Positions 31,970-40,788 of a DNA stretch of 64,000 bases are shown here, one piece after another. The notes beneath the pieces are model-generated. The model saw only the letters and a list, made by a program, of their open reading frames with translations, was not told where the DNA came from and made no database searches. The translations under genes and the position numbers were made by a program. This DNA is from JAVBWO01 sp036677375. GTDB taxonomy: Bacteria; Bacillota; Dehalobacteriia; UBA4068; UBA4997. How positions within the stretch are numbered: position 1 is the first letter of the stretch; the number at the start of each line of letters is the position of its first letter. Where the stretch lies: contig JAVBWO010000024.1 in NCBI GenBank assembly GCA_036677375.1, positions 124,001-188,000 of the forward strand, written 5' to 3'.

Positions 31970-31988
31970 AGTAATTATTATCATTATA
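31970..31988 (-). promoter_or_regulatory. Fur/PerR-like box at the rubrerythrin promoter
   Basis: TATAATGATAATAATTACT (minus strand) matches about 15 of 19 positions of the Fur-family consensus, overlapping the -10 and the start site. PerR is the likely repressor. Confidence 0.5.
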
Positions 31989-32011
31989 CATGTTACGGCC
32001 CTATCTGTCAA
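31983..32011 (-). promoter_or_regulatory. Consensus promoter of rubrerythrin
   Basis: On the minus strand TTGACA (32006-32011) and TATAAT (31983-31988) are perfect and 17 bp apart. The -35 overlaps the last codons of the upstream MoeA fusion gene. Confidence 0.85.
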
Positions 32012-33921
32012 ACACGTATTTTTTCATAAACGATCTTACCGCGTTCCGCCATGTCATAGCCGCCCATGCCCTCCACCAGTTGAGCGTATTTTTCATCCCG
32101 AATGGTTTTCAAAAGGACCTGCCCGGCTTCGGATTGCAAAAAACTGCGCCGCATTAAGAGATCATAACGCTCCCGCCCCACGGGGATAAAATCCAGGCCA
32201 TAGGCTTTTGCCGCTGAGTCGATGCCCAAACCGGCATCGGCGCTGCCTGAGGCAATGGCTGCCGCCACATTCAAATGGGTGTATTCTTCCCGGTTATAGC
32301 CATAAACCGCTGCCGGTGCGATACCTCCCTGCGACAAGAGCCAGTCAAAAAGCAGCCGGGTGCCGGCGCCTTTTTGCCGGTTGACATAGGAGACCTTTTT
32401 CTTGACCAGATCCTCCGCGGTATGGATCGCCAAAGGATTGCCAGGCGCTACCATGAAGCCCTGGATACGCCAGGCCAAATGAATTAACACTACATCTTCG
32501 TCAGGAAAGTATTTGTCAATAAAAGCATTATTATACCGGCCCGTATTGACGTCTAAAAGATGGACGCCCGCGATATGGGCCTCGTTTTTGCGGATGGCCA
32601 TAATCCCCCCCATGCTTCCCACATGAGCGGAGGCCAAAGACAAACGGGGATCGTATTCTTTGACGGCGGTGGCCAAAAAATCCAAAGCTAAATCGTGACT
32701 GCCGGTGGCCAATAAATTATGCTTTAAAGTATTGGCAGGCTGGTAAAGCTCAACTTCCACCACTTCGCCCTGCTCATAACCTAAGGAATTGGCGGGAATC
32801 ACCAGGAGGCCGTGAGCCTGAACCATGGTCATGGTCATACCGGCGCCGCGGCCAAGGGGATTGGCAATATATTCACCGTCCACATAGCCGATGGTCAGCC
32901 GAATAAATTCCTCGCTGCCCAGATCCGATACTACCCGTTTCCCCAGCTTCACCTGAAGAGTGGGCCGGCTCAGGTCGCCCCGGCGGTAATATTGATTCAA
33001 AAGAGGCTTGACGAACCAATCCAGGGCAAGATAAGCGGAAACCGGATAGCCCGGCAGCCCCAACACCGGCTTACCCTCCGCGATCCCTAGAATTACCGGT
33101 TTGCCGGGACGGGTAGCAACGCCATGCACCAGCACCTGGCCAAATTCTTCAATGATGGCGGCGGTATAATCGTCACGTCCGGCGGAAGAACCGGCATTAA
33201 TCAATACGATATCGGCTTCCGCCAGCGCTTTTTGCACCGCGCAGCGCAGATCCTCCTTTACATCTTTGGTGATGGGATAAAGAATGGGTTCGCCGCCCCA
33301 TTCCGTAATATAAGCAGAGATCACCGTACCGTTGAACTCCACCAATTGACCCCGCTGGGGCAGGGAACCGGGCGGTAGCAGCTCATCGCCGGTGGGCAGC
33401 ACCGCCACCTTTGGTTTTTTCACCACCGCGATCTCCTCATAACCGCCGGCCAAAAGAGCGCCCAGATCAGGCGGCGCCAGACGATGCCAGGCCGGCACCA
33501 GCATCTCGCCGGCCACCACATCCTCGCCTACGGGGCGCACATACTGCCCGGGAGCCGCCGGCGCCATAATGGAAAAGGCGTCGCTTTCCCCTACCCGTTG
33601 CAAATCTTCCACTTTGATCACAGCATCGCAGGAATCTGGCAAAGGATCGCCGGTGTCCACTACCACGTATTGCCGGGACGATAAGATCAATGGTTCCCGG
33701 TCGCTGGCGCCGTAGGTATCATCAGCTTTTACCGCAACGCCGTCCATGGCGGATACCGGATAAAGGGGCAAGGAAGTCTTGGCCAGAATCGGTTCCGCCG
33801 TCACCCGGTTCAAGGCATTCCCTACCTTAATTAATTCGCTTTTTGGTTTAAAATGAACTTTTTCCAATAATTTCTCTAAAGCCCGGGCCCTTTGTTCCGT
33901 ATGCAGATAGATCTTAGGCAT
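32008..33921 (-). CDS. MoeA fused to a COG1910 molybdate-binding-type domain
   Basis: The 637-residue protein has a full MoeA (about residues 1-405): SAMDGVAV near 60, the MPT-binding GSSAGRDDYT, and GLPGYPVSAYL. A periplasmic-binding-like domain follows (about 420-637), with VSYVNRQKGAGTRLLFDWLL and the end EGMGGYDMAERGK. MoeA inserts molybdenum (or tungsten) into adenylylated molybdopterin. The extra domain probably binds the oxyanion, as a delivery or sensing module; it has no signal peptide, so it is cytosolic. The same domain is found in the regulator at 20932-21858. It starts 16 bp after the end of the second moeA, so the two are co-transcribed. Confidence 0.9.
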   Translation of the reverse strand: MPKIYLHTEQRARALEKLLEKVHFKPKSELIKVGNALNRVTAEPILAKTSLPLYPVSAMDGVAVKADDTYGASDREPLILSSRQYVVVDTGDPLPDSCDAVIKVEDLQRVGESDAFSIMAPAAPGQYVRPVGEDVVAGEMLVPAWHRLAPPDLGALLAGGYEEIAVVKKPKVAVLPTGDELLPPGSLPQRGQLVEFNGTVISAYITEWGGEPILYPITKDVKEDLRCAVQKALAEADIVLINAGSSAGRDDYTAAIIEEFGQVLVHGVATRPGKPVILGIAEGKPVLGLPGYPVSAYLALDWFVKPLLNQYYRRGDLSRPTLQVKLGKRVVSDLGSEEFIRLTIGYVDGEYIANPLGRGAGMTMTMVQAHGLLVIPANSLGYEQGEVVEVELYQPANTLKHNLLATGSHDLALDFLATAVKEYDPRLSLASAHVGSMGGIMAIRKNEAHIAGVHLLDVNTGRYNNAFIDKYFPDEDVVLIHLAWRIQGFMVAPGNPLAIHTAEDLVKKKVSYVNRQKGAGTRLLFDWLLSQGGIAPAAVYGYNREEYTHLNVAAAIASGSADAGLGIDSAAKAYGLDFIPVGRERYDLLMRRSFLQSEAGQVLLKTIRDEKYAQLVEGMGGYDMAERGKIVYEKIRV

Positions 33922-33937
33922 ATGCCGCCTCCTCTGA

Positions 33938-35176
33938 TTATTGACACAATGTAACCTGTACTTTCGTTCCCGCCAAAATACCTTCCAAACCTGCTTCCAC
34001 CATCAGAATGCCATTGGCATCCACCAAAGTGCTTAAAAGCCCGGAACGGCCAAAAATAGGCGTTGCCAGGATCTCACCATCGACAGTTTTTTGCAGTTTT
34101 ACCCGGATATAATCGGTCCGTCCCGGTTTAGAGGCCACATTCGCGGTAAGGACGGCAGTGACAGTAGGCTGCCAGGCTTCCTCTTCCTTCCCTGTCAAAA
34201 TGTTCATAATCGCCGTACCTAAAAGGGTAAAGACGTTCAGCGCCGCCACGGGATGACCTGGCAAACCCAAGACTGGTTTCCCCTGATAGCTGGAAAGAAG
34301 CGTGGGTTTTCCCGGCTGCATGGCGATGCCTTCCACCAAAAGACCAGCGGGGTTCATTTCCAGCAAGAGGCGGGCGGTGTGATCCCTGGCTCCTACCGAG
34401 CTGCCGCCGGAGAGTACCAGAAAATCCACTTCCTTCAATAAAGCCATTGCGGTCTTTTGCAGGGTTTCATAATCGTCTTCTATGATACCGCCATAAACGG
34501 GCGTGCCCCCCTGCTGCCTGACCATGGCCATAAGCGCCGGCCCGTTGCTGTCGCGCACCTTGCCCAATTCCAAGGTGGTGGTCTGCCAGGAAGTCACCTC
34601 ATCACCGCTCGATAGGATGCCCACCCGGGGTTTTGGAGTCACCGTAATGTCCGAAATGCTCAAAGCGGCCAATAAACCAATTTCCTGACTGCGCAGGCAG
34701 CGCCCCTTTGGGATGACCTCGCGACCCAGAGAAATGTCCTCACCTTTCCGAATGACATTATCGCCCGGCGCCACCTGGCGGTAACAGTTGACCAGATCAT
34801 CTAAAAGCTCGGTATCTTCTATCATCACTACGGCGTCGGCCCCCGGCGGCAGCATGCCACCGGTCGGCACAGCAACGGCTTCCCCGGCAGCCATTGGAGC
34901 CGCCGGACGGCCCATCAATACCTGGCCTGTTTTTTGCAGCAAAGCCGGGATGCTTTCTCCGGCGCCATAGGTGTCTTGCGCTAAAACGGCATAGCCGTCT
35001 ACTGTGGAACGGGGAAAGGCAGGGACATCCTCCGGCGCTACGACAGCTTTTGCCGTGACCCTGCCCAAGGCTTCCATTGTATTGACCGTTTCCTGCGGTA
35101 CCGCCGATAAAGGCGAAAAACTCTTCTTAATGAGGGTTAACACCTCATCTATCGAACGCAGTTGATATAGGCGCAT
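33938..35176 (-). CDS. moeA: Molybdopterin molybdenumtransferase MoeA
   Basis: The 412-residue MoeA shows RSTVDGYAVLAQDTYGA (about residues 60-76), PTGGMLPPGADAVVMIED, the SGGSSVGARDHT loop, and GLPGHPVAALNVF. It ligates Mo (or W) to molybdopterin-AMP in the last step of cofactor synthesis. The start at 35176 is preferred because GGAGG lies 5 nt before it; the frame upstream (11 codons more) lacks an SD. With the downstream MoeA fusion this makes two MoeA paralogues in one operon, a pattern seen in organisms that handle Mo and W separately. A strong promoter lies at 35222-35250. Confidence 0.93.
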   Translation of the reverse strand: MRLYQLRSIDEVLTLIKKSFSPLSAVPQETVNTMEALGRVTAKAVVAPEDVPAFPRSTVDGYAVLAQDTYGAGESIPALLQKTGQVLMGRPAAPMAAGEAVAVPTGGMLPPGADAVVMIEDTELLDDLVNCYRQVAPGDNVIRKGEDISLGREVIPKGRCLRSQEIGLLAALSISDITVTPKPRVGILSSGDEVTSWQTTTLELGKVRDSNGPALMAMVRQQGGTPVYGGIIEDDYETLQKTAMALLKEVDFLVLSGGSSVGARDHTARLLLEMNPAGLLVEGIAMQPGKPTLLSSYQGKPVLGLPGHPVAALNVFTLLGTAIMNILTGKEEEAWQPTVTAVLTANVASKPGRTDYIRVKLQKTVDGEILATPIFGRSGLLSTLVDANGILMVEAGLEGILAGTKVQVTLCQ

Positions 35177-35221
35177 CACTACCTCCACTCGCAAAAAATA
35201 GAAAAACAAGTCGTTATTTTG

Positions 35222-35250
35222 ATTATACTGAAGGAACTACCGGATGTAAA
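35222..35250 (-). promoter_or_regulatory. Promoter of the moeA operon
   Basis: On the minus strand TTTACA (35245-35250) and TATAAT (35222-35227) with 17 bp between. The transcript would start near 35215, giving a leader of about 40 nt, too short for a riboswitch. Confidence 0.8.
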
Positions 35251-35340
35251 GGAAAGAGCAGAAAATTTTAAAACCGGGAAGGAATTTGAGGAGACTTAGA
35301 GAATATTATCCATTGTATAAAAAAATAAATATATTTCCGA

Positions 35341-35469
35341 TTCTTGTCTTCTAAAGCTCAGAGCCATGGGGCAAGAACGATGGGTATGCCGGGAAACGGG
35401 CATGCCTCCCTTTTGGAAAGGAAATCACAAGTGATTTTTAGTGCTTAGCAATAAGCGCTTATCTTTCCA
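35341..35469 (+). ncRNA. Structured RNA with some likeness to the Moco riboswitch
   Basis: Reading plus strand: TTCTTG (35341-35346) pairs with CAAGAA (35372-35377). An 8-bp stem GGTATGCC/GGCATGCC (35383-35390 with 35399-35406) runs into TCCC, TTT and TGGAAAGG (35414-35421). GCC-UCCC-spacer-UGGAAAGG is, from memory, the 3' core of the Moco/Tuco riboswitch; the 5' core is not evident. TGGAAAG can instead pair with CTTTCCA (35463-35469), enclosing two more hairpins, so two structures compete. It runs opposite to moeA and has no gene after it. Confidence 0.35.
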
Positions 35470-35530
35470 TTGAAAAAAGGGAATATAGGCGTTTTTTTAT
35501 TCCCCCAAACTTTGTCTACCACACAAACCG

Positions 35531-35566
35531 GCAAAAAGGATGTGCCCCCCAGCACATCCTTTTTGC
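35531..35566. terminator. Terminator downstream of the structured RNA
   Basis: GCAAAAAGGATGTGC and GCACATCCTTTTTGC form a perfect 15-bp stem with a 6-nt loop. It would end a plus-strand transcript of about 200 nt that includes 35341-35469. From 35567 to 35990 I see no gene. Confidence 0.85.
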
Positions 35567-35990
35567 TGCTTTTTTAACCATTTTGTATATTTAGTTTTGC
35601 AATATTTCAACCGTTTTCAAAGCGGCTTTTTTATTTTCGGCAATCCGCTCTCAAAGGACCGTTCAACCGTCTTAGTATCAGCATAGCACCGGCGCTGCTT
35701 TTTATTCTCTTTTCTTTCATAAACATTGTTCTTTATGCTTTCATCGGTCCCGCAATGGAGGATCCCTGAAACCGGAACCTAGCGAACCGGCTCCAAAAAC
35801 CGCCTGTTCTTTGAAGGGAAAAACACAACGGGAAAATTTTCTTTATCATCACAGGCTTATGGGGTGATGAATCCTTGCCAGATGCTATTCCCGCCTTTAA
35901 AAAAGGATTTGCACCAACCTATTCTTAAAGCCCGGGACACAAGACAAGGCAGCCTCTTATTCAGAAACCAAACGCGAGACGTGTATAAAA

Positions 35991-36020
35991 AACCGGGCCG
36001 CATGCTGGCACGGCCCGGTT
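35991..36020 (-). terminator. Terminator of the nadD-yqeK-rsfS operon
   Basis: AACCGGGCCG and CGGCCCGGTT form a 10-bp stem with a 10-nt loop; on the minus strand TTTTTTAT follows. It is 36 bp past the rsfS stop. Confidence 0.88.
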
Positions 36021-36055
36021 GATTTTTTAATATCACACCGATATGGTAAGGAAAT

Positions 36056-36409
36056 TTAATCTTTGGGGCTAAAAGAGACTTTGGGTGCGTCGCCCCATAA
36101 GCGCTCCAGATTATAATATTGCCGCTCTTCACCCTGAAAAATATGAATGATTAGGGAACCGTAATCCATCAGGATCCAACGGGCTTCCCGGTAGCCTTCT
36201 ATCCGTAAAGGAGAAATCCCTTCCTCCTCCAATTGATCTTTCACATGATCGGCTATGGCCTTTGCCTGCGGGCTGTTGCCTGCGGTACAAAGAAGAAAGA
36301 AATCGGTAATGGCGGAAATGCCCCGCAAATCCAAACAAAGGATCTGCTGCCCTTTCTTCTCTAAAATATGCCCGGCGCATACCTTCACCAATTCATCTGT
36401 TTGCAACAA
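36056..36409 (-). CDS. rsfS: Ribosome silencing factor (RsfS/Iojap)
   Basis: The 117-residue protein covers the whole RsfS domain, including KGQQILCLDLRGISAITDFFLLCTAGNSPQAKAIADHV and the end WILMDYGSLIIHIFQGEERQYYNLERLWGDAP, which is highly conserved. It binds ribosomal protein L14 and keeps the 50S subunit from joining 30S under nutrient limitation. It lies 5 bp after yqeK in the widespread nadD-yqeK-rsfS operon. The extra 8-residue tail is short and usual. Confidence 0.95.
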   Translation of the reverse strand: MLQTDELVKVCAGHILEKKGQQILCLDLRGISAITDFFLLCTAGNSPQAKAIADHVKDQLEEEGISPLRIEGYREARWILMDYGSLIIHIFQGEERQYYNLERLWGDAPKVSFSPKD

Positions 36410-36414
36410 TCAAC

Positions 36415-37005
36415 TCACTCCTTCTTTTTGATTTCATGATAATATTGCAATGCCGCTCTGGCGGCGGGGTGTACGGCTTTGCCTTTTTGTTCCACAAAGG
36501 CGATGGTCATGGCTAATGCTTTCGACATGGCGGCATTTAAATCCTGCCTAACCAAAAGCCGCAGTTCTGCCACACCGGGAAAATCCCGTCCCGGCTCCAG
36601 AAGATCCGCTAAAAAAATGATTTCTTGCAAAGGAGTCATCCCCGGCTCTCCCACCGTATGAGTACGTATGGCCTCAAGGATCTCAGAATCGGTGATGCCG
36701 GCCTTTTTTTGAGCCAGCACCATGCCGGTATATGGGTGTAGCAAGCTGTCGTTGGCCAGGGTATCGGCATCCAGCGTGATCCCCGCTTCCTCAAGAATCT
36801 TAAGAGCCTCTTCTCGAGTACAGTCTTTTCCCAAATCATGCAGGAGTCCGGTAAGATAAGCCTTATTGACATCCACCTGCCAACGTTTCGCCAGCTCTTT
36901 GGCATAAGCAGCCGTGCTGACACTATGCTCATAGCGGTGCTTTGAAAGCTGAGAAGCGACCAACTTTTTTAATTCTTGCTCTTTTTCTGTCTCATTTATC
37001 GTCAT
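36415..37005 (-). CDS. yqeK: HD-domain Ap4A hydrolase YqeK
   Basis: The 196-residue HD-domain protein has H in RYEHSVSTAAYA (about residue 24), the HD pair in GLLHDLGKDCTREEA (about 53), and further ligands in LLHPYTGMVLAQ. The YqeK family hydrolyses diadenosine tetraphosphate symmetrically to ADP, a role shown for B. subtilis YqeK. It starts directly after the nadD stop and is followed after 5 bp by rsfS, so the three are one operon. There is no lytR-type gene between yqeK and rsfS, which some Clostridia have. Confidence 0.92.
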   Translation of the reverse strand: MTINETEKEQELKKLVASQLSKHRYEHSVSTAAYAKELAKRWQVDVNKAYLTGLLHDLGKDCTREEALKILEEAGITLDADTLANDSLLHPYTGMVLAQKKAGITDSEILEAIRTHTVGEPGMTPLQEIIFLADLLEPGRDFPGVAELRLLVRQDLNAAMSKALAMTIAFVEQKGKAVHPAARAALQYYHEIKKKE

Positions 37006-37635
37006 TTAACAATACAACCGGTATTTGTAGATATAGTTCTCCACTTCTTCCGGCACCAGATATTTGATGGGTTCGCCTTCGTGGATTCTTCGCCGGATAT
37101 CGGTGGAGGAAATCGCCAAAGCCGGCACCTCCAAAAAATAGATCTTTTGCTGCAAACTAGAGTTTATTTTCAGATCCTCCAAAACATAGCCCGGACGAGT
37201 GGCCGCAATAAAGATACATTTCTGCGCCAGCTCATGGATTCTGTGCCATTCCATGATCTCCAAGATGGCGTCCGCGCCCGTGATAAAAAAGATCTCCAAT
37301 TCCTCCCCTTTGGCCGCCGCTGCATTTTGCAGGCTGTTGACGGTATCATAGGTATAGGAAGGGCCTATCCGATCCAGTTCCATGCCGGATACGGTGAAAT
37401 AGGGATTGGTGCCGGTAGCCATCATGGTCATATTATAACGGTGCCGCGGCTCGGTCACATGGAGCTTCTGCTTATGCGGCGGCAATCCCGCTGGAATGAA
37501 AATCACTTCATCCAAGCGAAAACGCACCCGGGCAACCTCTGCGGTTACCAGATGGCCGTAATGGATGGGATCAAAGGTACCGCCCATGATCCCCATCTTT
37601 TTTTTCTTTTTTGTGGTATTTACCGTATTTACCAT
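37006..37635 (-). CDS. nadD: Nicotinate-nucleotide adenylyltransferase
   Basis: The 209-residue enzyme has the nucleotidyltransferase signature GIMGGTFDPIHYGHL and the second motif ISSTDIRRRI. It joins nicotinate mononucleotide to AMP in NAD synthesis. A lysine-rich leader of about 13 residues precedes the domain; the start at 37635 has AAAGGA 6 nt upstream. Starts at 37662 or at the Met inside KKMGIMGG are also possible. It is the first gene of the nadD-yqeK-rsfS operon. Confidence 0.93.
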   Translation of the reverse strand: MVNTVNTTKKKKKMGIMGGTFDPIHYGHLVTAEVARVRFRLDEVIFIPAGLPPHKQKLHVTEPRHRYNMTMMATGTNPYFTVSGMELDRIGPSYTYDTVNSLQNAAAAKGEELEIFFITGADAILEIMEWHRIHELAQKCIFIAATRPGYVLEDLKINSSLQQKIYFLEVPALAISSTDIRRRIHEGEPIKYLVPEEVENYIYKYRLYC

Positions 37636-37802
37636 GCTTTTTCCTTTGCTCATGTTGCTCATGTTTTGATAACGACACTGTCACGCCAAACTACCCACCG
37701 TATTTGGTGGGAGGTTTATGATTTATGATGACTGAATACGATACTGACGCACCGGATCTTGGGCGTTACAATACTTAAAAAGAACTTGCGGCTCCAGAGA
37801 TT

Positions 37803-38093
37803 TTAAGGCAGCTCTATTTTCGGCTTATCCGGAGATGGACGAAAAAAAAGGGCATTTCGTCCGATGACCTGCACCAGCTCGGCGCCGGTGGCCTTAGCCA
37901 ATTGTGGGGCGACAGTCTTCACTTCTTCCGCGCTGTTGCTCAATATTTTTACTTTCACCAGCTCATGGGCGGACAAAGCGTCCTCCAGCTCAGCGATAAA
38001 ACTTGGGCTGGCACCGCTTTTGCCCATCTGCATCACAGGGTCCATCTCCATCGCCATACTGCGTAAAAATCGTTTGGCTTTACCGCTTAACAT
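37803..38093 (-). CDS. yhbY: YhbY/CRM-domain RNA-binding protein
   Basis: This 96-residue CRM-domain protein, MLSGKAKRFLRSMAMEMDPVMQMGKSGASPSFIAELEDALSAHELVKVKIL in outline, has the GKSG-type loop and the C-terminal VIGRNALFFRPSPDKPKIELP. It binds pre-50S particles and takes part in ribosome maturation. It follows obg and the unknown membrane protein and precedes nadD, a common neighbourhood in Firmicutes. In relatives proB/proA may lie between; they are absent here. Confidence 0.93.
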   Translation of the reverse strand: MLSGKAKRFLRSMAMEMDPVMQMGKSGASPSFIAELEDALSAHELVKVKILSNSAEEVKTVAPQLAKATGAELVQVIGRNALFFRPSPDKPKIELP

Positions 38094-38276
38094 ATTCTAT
38101 CTCCTTTAAGCTTATCTTATTTTCTTTTTTTCTTTTTCTTGCCTTGTGTTGGTTCTTCGCGTTATTTCGTTATTGCGTTCTTTGGTTCTTTTGTTTTTTT
38201 GTACCGCCCTATCCGCCTTTTGCCGTCTTTTTAACGGGAATACACATCTTCACGCCTATCTGTTATGATGCCACGA

Positions 38277-39425
38277 TTATTCCGGCAGCGTTCCGATATA
38301 ACAGGGTTCTTCGCCGACTTTGACATTCTCGAAGGTGGTATCCACACTCCACAGCGCCGCCAGGATCAAAACATCCTGTTCTTCCGGGTAGCGCAGGTTA
38401 CCGCTTCCCTGATTGTCGGGGGTGTAAAAGTTAAAGCGCAGCATTTTTTCCTGGGACGTGGGCTCACCCACACACCAGAGAACTTCGCCTAGTTCGCCGC
38501 TGTAGCCATAACCCCGCACGATATGTCCTTTTTTCCCTTTGACCCAGGCATGGTTGCCCATGGTTCGGTGTGTACTGTAATAATGGACTTCGCTCAACTC
38601 GGACAACAAATGCTGGAACCATATATGATCCTCCAGACGGCAATTCAAGTCCATTTTGTTCCAAAGTGCTCGTCCAATCACTAAGATCCAATTGTTTACG
38701 GTAGGAGTCACAAAGACCTCCCGGGAGCCGGCTTCGCCGTAGGCGGCAGCCACACCTTCCTGCCAGGTCGCTTCCCTGATATTGGTAAGGCCCAGGCTGT
38801 GCAGCACTTGCATCTGATCGGCTCCGGCAACGGCAAGCCAGCACATTTTGAACCCGAAAGGCTGCGGGCCTTCTGTCTGCGGCATTTCCGCGGGCAGGTC
38901 GGCAGCAACCAGGTCTTCCCCAATGGGCAAGACCGCCGTGGAAATGACTTTTGTCTCATGGAGCTCATCAACGGCTGTTTGCTCACCGTTGAGATTTGAT
39001 TTATCCAAGACAATCGTTTCATGCAGGGATTCTTCTTCCGGTGAGATTTGCTGTTCCGTCAGGTTTGGCAATAAAAGTGCGGCTTCCGTCTGATCAGCGG
39101 TTCCTAACGCTTCCAGGGGTAAGTCGCCAAAAAGGATCTTGGTTTCCTCCAGTCGGCTCTGTTTAGCATCGGTATTCGGAATCGGGAGCTTCATTGCTTC
39201 AAAATCCACCGTCTTGACTTTTGTAAAGCCAGGTTCCTGCAACTGGTAATCTTGCTTGCCGGAAGATATCCTTTCCGGCAGATCTCCTTGCCACGGGATA
39301 AAATCTTCACCCGATTCGCGCTTGGAAAAAACCTCTCTGCCTGCGAAGATATAGACCAAACAAATGATGATCGCAATGGCTCCCATAAAATAAAGGCCAT
39401 AATAACTGGGAAAACTGATCTGCAT
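38277..39425 (-). CDS. Membrane-anchored protein of unknown function
   Basis: The 382-residue protein has one N-terminal helix (YGLYFMGAIAIIICLVYIFAG, about residues 9-29) and a long acidic, Glu/Leu/Pro-rich segment to about 190. A compact C-terminal domain (about 195-380) includes LHSLGLTNIREATWQEGVAAAYGEAGSREVFVTPTVNNWILVIGRAL and later WYSTHRTMG-type and GYGYSGELGEVLWCVGE stretches. Similar domains occur in many uncharacterised bacterial proteins. The stable place after obg suggests a housekeeping role, but I do not propose one. The acidic linker suggests that the folded domain is held at some distance from the membrane; the side is not certain. Confidence 0.7.
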   Translation of the reverse strand: MQISFPSYYGLYFMGAIAIIICLVYIFAGREVFSKRESGEDFIPWQGDLPERISSGKQDYQLQEPGFTKVKTVDFEAMKLPIPNTDAKQSRLEETKILFGDLPLEALGTADQTEAALLLPNLTEQQISPEEESLHETIVLDKSNLNGEQTAVDELHETKVISTAVLPIGEDLVAADLPAEMPQTEGPQPFGFKMCWLAVAGADQMQVLHSLGLTNIREATWQEGVAAAYGEAGSREVFVTPTVNNWILVIGRALWNKMDLNCRLEDHIWFQHLLSELSEVHYYSTHRTMGNHAWVKGKKGHIVRGYGYSGELGEVLWCVGEPTSQEKMLRFNFYTPDNQGSGNLRYPEEQDVLILAALWSVDTTFENVKVGEEPCYIGTLPE

Positions 39426-39513
39426 GCCGCCACCTCTTTAGTGCTTTTTGCGTTTTTCTTGGGGAAAGACAGTCCGCGCCATGGCGGAGCCATCCGGACT
39501 TTAGACTTTAAAG

Positions 39514-40788
39514 TTAATCCATAAAATCAAATTCCCGGTCCAGGATGCGAACCGTTTCACCGTTTTTGGCACCGGCTTTGCGCAAGCCGTCTTCGACTCC
39601 GATCTCAATCAAAGTCTTTTGCAGCCATTTGATGGAAGCGATATTGGTCCAATCCACCATTTTAACGGCATTTTCCACCCGGTAGCCCTGAACCAGCCAA
39701 GCGCCGTCCATATCCCGGCTGATCACATAAGGTTCTTCGTCCCTTTCTTCCCGGAAGATCTTGGTTTCCTCCGCTAAGACGCCCTGTGCAACAGGATTGG
39801 CCTGCACCAGCTCATAGAGGCGGTGCAGCAAAGGCATAAGCCCCTGGCCTGACAAGGCGCTGATGGGAAAGATCTCATATTTGCCATTTGCTTTTTTGAC
39901 AAATTCTTCAAGATGCTCTGCGGCATCCGGCATATCCATTTTATTGGCCGCAACGATCATAGGACGTTCCGCCAAATCGCTACGATAAAGCTCCAATTCC
40001 CGGTTGATGGCAACAAAATCCTCAAAAGGGTCCCGTTCTCCCAAACCGCTCATATCCAAAACATGAACTAAAACCCGGGTTCTTTCCACATGGCGCAGGA
40101 AACGGTGCCCTAAACCGGCACCACTATGGGCCCCTTCGATCAGCCCCGGTACATCCGCCACCACAAAACTCTCTCCCGGGGCAATAGTGACCATCCCCAA
40201 ATGAGGCGTCAGTGTGGTGAAGGGATAATCGGCGATCTTGGGCGTGGCGGCAGAAATCTTGGAAATGATGGTACTCTTTCCAGCATTGGGCATGCCGATC
40301 AACCCTGCATCCGCCAAAAGCTTCAGCTCCATCTGCAGCCAGCGCTCCTGACCCGGGGCGCCTTTTTCGGCGATCTCCGGCGCTTTATTATTACCGGAAA
40401 AGAAACGGGTATTGCCCCGGCCGCCTTTGCCGCCGTGAGCCACAATCACTTTTTGCTCCGAATTGCTGATATCCGCTAAAATCTCGCCGGTCTCGGCGTC
40501 CCGCACCACCGTGCCTAGGGGTACCCGGATCTCCATGTCATCAGCCGAGCGGCCATGCATGTTTTTACCCTGTCCGTTGGCTCCTTTGTCCGCTTTATAA
40601 TGCTGTTTGTAGCGGAAATCCACCAAAGTGCGCAGGTTTTCATCAGCGATAAAGACCACGTCGCCGCCGTCACCACCGTCGCCGCCGGCGGGGCCGCCCA
40701 TGGGAACATATTTTTCTCTGCGCCAGGCTACGATGCCGTTGCCGCCGTCGCCGCCTTTCACATAGATTTTCGCATAATCATAAAACAT
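39514..40788 (-). CDS. obg: GTPase Obg/CgtA
   Basis: The 424-residue protein has three parts: the glycine-rich Obg fold (GGDGGNGIVAWRREKYVPMGG, residues about 12-158), the GTPase domain with GMPNAGKS, DVPGLIEGAHSGAGLGHRFLRH and NKMDMPD, and a C-terminal OCT domain (about 345-424). Obg acts in 50S maturation and, in spore formers, in stress and sporulation control. It follows rplU-rpmA as in B. subtilis, but a terminator after rpmA separates it and it must have its own promoter between 40789 and 40932. The usual spo0B neighbour is not present. Confidence 0.96.
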   Translation of the reverse strand: MFYDYAKIYVKGGDGGNGIVAWRREKYVPMGGPAGGDGGDGGDVVFIADENLRTLVDFRYKQHYKADKGANGQGKNMHGRSADDMEIRVPLGTVVRDAETGEILADISNSEQKVIVAHGGKGGRGNTRFFSGNNKAPEIAEKGAPGQERWLQMELKLLADAGLIGMPNAGKSTIISKISAATPKIADYPFTTLTPHLGMVTIAPGESFVVADVPGLIEGAHSGAGLGHRFLRHVERTRVLVHVLDMSGLGERDPFEDFVAINRELELYRSDLAERPMIVAANKMDMPDAAEHLEEFVKKANGKYEIFPISALSGQGLMPLLHRLYELVQANPVAQGVLAEETKIFREERDEEPYVISRDMDGAWLVQGYRVENAVKMVDWTNIASIKWLQKTLIEIGVEDGLRKAGAKNGETVRILDREFDFMD

